In this document: positions 49,448 to 51,617 of the stretch, piece after piece | Numbering within the stretch: position 1 is the first letter of the stretch | Layout of the letters: each line of letters starts with the position of its first letter | DNA from: JBFELU01 sp041572755 | GTDB lineage: Bacteria; Actinomycetota; Acidimicrobiia; Spongiisociales; UBA11373 | Assembly (NCBI GenBank): GCA_041572755.1 | Contig: JBFFRY010000020.1 | Coordinates: 1-51,617, forward strand | Direction: 5' to 3' | Length of the DNA: 51,617 bases | The notes under the pieces: generated by a model | Databases searched by the model: none | Seen by the model: only the letters and a program-made list of their open reading frames with translations | Told to the model about the DNA's origin: nothing | Position numbers and translations under genes: made by a program

Positions 49448-49461
49448 GGGTCCTTCGGCCC
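49448..49461. promoter_or_regulatory. DosR-like box upstream of the 9-heme cytochrome
   Basis: GGGTCCTTCGGCCC; the reverse strand reads CAGGGCCGAAGGACCC and fits YAGGGSCGNNNGNCCC, nearly identical to the tdh box. Centre 44.5 bases before the ATG at 49499; CACGAT eight bases before that ATG is a weak leaderless -10. Confidence 0.6.
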
Positions 49462-49498
49462 TGTCGAACACTCGAGGGCGGGTGCACGATGGCGCCGT

Positions 49499-50629
49499 AT
49501 GACTCGCACGCCTGCGGCGGAATGGGACGCCGCGAAGTCCAATCGGCGCGTCCTCATCGCGGGCGCGATGTTGCTTGCGGTGGCTTGGCTGCTGATCGGT
49601 GCCTCGCCCGCCGGCGCCGAGGAGGATCCCCAGCGTTGGGAGAACGAGTTCTGTCTGGGGTGCCATCGGGCTGAAGGGATGGAACGATCGCTTGCGTCGG
49701 GCGAAATGCTTTCGCTCACCTTCGACGAGGAACTGTATGCCGGGTCGATCCACGGCAGTCTCGAGCTTCCGTGTGTGCTGTGCCACACCGACATCGAAGG
49801 CTTCCCTCACCCTGAGGTGACGGCTTCGAATCTCCGGGAGTGGACACTGCAACGCAACGGGGGGTGCGCCGGGTGTCATGAGGACCAGTTCACGGAGACC
49901 AAGGACAACGTCCATGCTGCGTCACTCGAGGCAGGCAACACCGCGGCCGCGGTGTGCACCGACTGCCACAGCGCCCACGGCACCACCCGCCCGGTAGCGC
50001 ACAGCGCAGACGTGCCGCTCACCTGCCGCAATTGTCACTCGCAGGTCTACGACCTCTACGAGGAGAGTGTTCACGGGGCGGCGCTGCTTGGGGGAAATCG
50101 AGATGTGCCCACCTGCACCGGTTGTCACGGAGTGCACGACGTTGAGGGGCCCACCGATTCCCGGTTCCATCTGTTCTCCCCCCAGATCTGCGCTGAATGC
50201 CACGCCGACGAGGAGTTGATGGGTCGATACGGGCTGTCCACCGAGGTCTTCGAGACCTATGTGGCCGACTTCCACGGCTCCACCGTCGTCCTCTTCGAGG
50301 ACCTCGCTCCGGATCAGGAGACCAACAAGCCGGTGTGCGTCGACTGCCACGGTGTCCACGGGATTCGCTCCACCGACGATCCGGAAAGTGAAGTGTTCCG
50401 CACCAATCTCCTGGCAACGTGCCGGCGGTGCCACCCCGACGCCACGGAGAACTTCCCCGCTTCGTGGTTGAGCCACTACACCCCCGAACCGGGCACGGCC
50501 ACCGTGGTCTGGCTGGTCGATCTGTTCTACAAGATCGCCATTCCATTGATCATCGGGGCCATGCTGCTGTATCTCGCACTCCACGTGGTGGGCCGGAGGC
50601 GTCGGCGGAGAGCGAGCCGTCATGCCTGA
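49499..50629 (+). CDS. Membrane-anchored 9-heme c-type cytochrome
   Basis: 376 residues with nine CxxCH motifs (FCLGCH, PCVLCH, GCAGCH, VCTDCH, TCRNCH, TCTGCH, ICAECH, VCVDCH, TCRRCH). Signal sequence (VLIAGAMLLAVAWLLIGASPAGAEE) and C-terminal membrane helix (IAIPLIIGAMLLYLALHVVG) with a run of arginines. SIHG, SVHG and DFHG segments between the motifs resemble those of the 15-heme protein, so the two are related. It overlaps the downstream cytochrome b gene by eight bases. Likely part of a quinol/cytochrome c electron-transfer complex. Confidence 0.92.
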   Translation: MTRTPAAEWDAAKSNRRVLIAGAMLLAVAWLLIGASPAGAEEDPQRWENEFCLGCHRAEGMERSLASGEMLSLTFDEELYAGSIHGSLELPCVLCHTDIEGFPHPEVTASNLREWTLQRNGGCAGCHEDQFTETKDNVHAASLEAGNTAAAVCTDCHSAHGTTRPVAHSADVPLTCRNCHSQVYDLYEESVHGAALLGGNRDVPTCTGCHGVHDVEGPTDSRFHLFSPQICAECHADEELMGRYGLSTEVFETYVADFHGSTVVLFEDLAPDQETNKPVCVDCHGVHGIRSTDDPESEVFRTNLLATCRRCHPDATENFPASWLSHYTPEPGTATVVWLVDLFYKIAIPLIIGAMLLYLALHVVGRRRRRRASRHA

Positions 50630-51617
50630 CTCCCACAACCCGTCGCAGCGATTCCTGCGCTTCACGATCTCGGATCGGGTGGAACATCTGGCGCAGATGC
50701 TCACATTCGTCGTGTTGGCGGCGACCGGGTTGGTTCAGAAATGGCCCGAGAACGGCCTATCGGGAGGAGTCATCGAGATCCTGGGCGGTATCGAGTCGGT
50801 GCGGGTCATCCACCGAGTGGCCGCCACGATCCTGATGGTCGCCGTCGTCTATCACCTGGGCGCGATCGGCTACCGGAGGTTCGTGCTCCAGCAGCCACGG
50901 TCGATGGCTCCCACCCGCGCCGATGCCCGGAACCTGCTCCAGTCGGTGCGGTACGCCATCGGGAGTCGCGAGGCGCCGCCGCAGCAGGCCCGCTTCACCT
51001 GGGAAGAGAAGGCCGTGTACTGGTCGTACCTGGTCAGCACCGGCCTCATGATCGTCACCGGGTTCGCTCTCTGGAACCCGATCGCGACCACGCAACTCCT
51101 TCCCGGTCAGTTCATTCCCGCCGCCAAGTCGGCTCACGGCAACGAAGCGTTGCTCGCCGTGTTGGCAATCGTGCTTTGGCACTTCTTCCATGTGCACGTC
51201 AGACACTGGAACACCAGCATCTGGACCGGATACATGACCCGGGCGGAGATGGAGCGCTATCACCCGATGGAGCTGGCCGCACGCGATGACGGGCAAGTGT
51301 CCCCCGGAAAGGAAGAGCGCCGTGCGCTGGCCAACCGCTACTTCTCGATCTTTGGTGCAGCGGCCGCTGCGTTCCTGGTCGGCATCTTCTTCTTCATCAC
51401 GTTTGAGGAGACCGCAATCGAGACGGTCGAGCCGATCGAAGACGTCGTGGCGTTCTCCCCGATGACGACGACGACCGCTCCCCCGGTGACGACGACTGAG
51501 GCCACGACGACGACGACGGTGGAGGCGGGGTTGTCGTGGAGCACGTTCTCGGAGGCGTTTGCCGGCACGTGTGGGGCGTGCCACGGCGACAGTGGCGGGA
51601 TGGGAGGTCTCAGCTTG
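50622..51617 (+). CDS. Cytochrome b with C-terminal c-type heme domain (3' end beyond window)
   Basis: 332 residues visible; the frame is open to the right edge. Residues 1-265 are a di-heme cytochrome b (helices around LTFVVLAATGLV, VAATILMVAVVYHLG, YWSYLVSTGLMIVTGF, LLAVLAIVLWHFFHVHVRHW) with paired His ligands, followed by a further helix (FSIFGAAAAAFLVGIFFFI). A Thr/Pro-rich linker leads to TCGACHGDSGGMGG, a CxxCH site of a mono-heme cytochrome c domain. This joins quinone-reactive cytochrome b and an electron exit in one chain. ATG at 50622 overlaps the 9-heme gene by eight bases. Confidence 0.88.
   Translation, partial: MPDSHNPSQRFLRFTISDRVEHLAQMLTFVVLAATGLVQKWPENGLSGGVIEILGGIESVRVIHRVAATILMVAVVYHLGAIGYRRFVLQQPRSMAPTRADARNLLQSVRYAIGSREAPPQQARFTWEEKAVYWSYLVSTGLMIVTGFALWNPIATTQLLPGQFIPAAKSAHGNEALLAVLAIVLWHFFHVHVRHWNTSIWTGYMTRAEMERYHPMELAARDDGQVSPGKEERRALANRYFSIFGAAAAAFLVGIFFFITFEETAIETVEPIEDVVAFSPMTTTTAPPVTTTEATTTTTVEAGLSWSTFSEAFAGTCGACHGDSGGMGGLSL

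Overview
The window is a gene-dense, roughly two-thirds GC stretch of an actinobacterial (Actinomycetota) chromosome. This rests on a complete Pup-proteasome locus (mpa/arc, dop, pup, prcB, prcA, pafA, pafB, pafC), its linkage to tatA-tatC-helY, and a tlyA-nadK-recN-pyrG-Nudix block, both of which have direct counterparts in Mycobacterium tuberculosis. The c-type cytochromes and a CcmF/CcmH maturation system are not mycobacterial, so a deep-branching actinobacterium such as an Acidimicrobiia-like lineage is my inference; the sequence does not prove a genus.

Layout. 1-5240 (minus): small protein, tlyA, nadK, recN, pyrG and the start of a Nudix hydrolase, mostly with overlapping ends. 5271-6017 (plus): rhomboid protease. 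6030-9081 (minus): DUF4193 protein, GNAT, M20 peptidase, NagD-type HAD. 9133-13533 (minus): tatA, tatC, helY and a lipid-kinase-like protein in a coupled chain. 13582-22547 (minus, except one plus gene at 17358): the Pup-proteasome system. 22697-29890: ferredoxin, TrmI, small membrane proteins, MFS and EamA transporters, acetyltransferase and a secreted SGNH hydrolase. 30149-35802: threonine catabolism (tdh-kbl), an EamA exporter and a two-gene 2-oxoacid:ferredoxin oxidoreductase with a beta-gamma fusion. 35799-42532: a heterodimeric ABC exporter, an LprG/P55-like lipoprotein-MFS pair and an epimerase-like protein. 42570-51617: a respiratory cytochrome island with a 15-heme cytochrome plus cytochrome b, a ccmF-ccmH-ccmI-ccmG operon, a 9-heme cytochrome and a cytochrome b with a fused c-type heme domain cut by the right edge.

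The most interesting signal is a family of five palindromes with the shared pattern YAGGGSCGNNNGNCCC. They lie in non-coding DNA in front of tdh-kbl, korAB, the 15-heme/cytochrome b unit, ccmF and the 9-heme/cytochrome b-c unit, several of them about 42-45 bp from the predicted transcription start. The core matches the GGGNCNNNNGNCCC form of the mycobacterial DosR/DevR hypoxia box. I infer a regulon, possibly low-oxygen, linking 2-oxoacid and threonine oxidation to quinone/multiheme-cytochrome electron transfer. No matching regulator gene lies in the window.

Other general features: many genes have a TANNNT box 6-8 nt before the start codon and no Shine-Dalgarno sequence (leaderless transcripts), neighbouring genes are joined by 1- or 4-base ATGA/GTGA/TGATG overlaps, and three convergent gene pairs share a CTAG stop. 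I saw no tRNA, rRNA, CRISPR array, insertion sequence or prophage. No gene-free stretch exceeds 300 bases; the longest is 29891-30148 (258 bases), which holds a long hairpin and regulatory sites.
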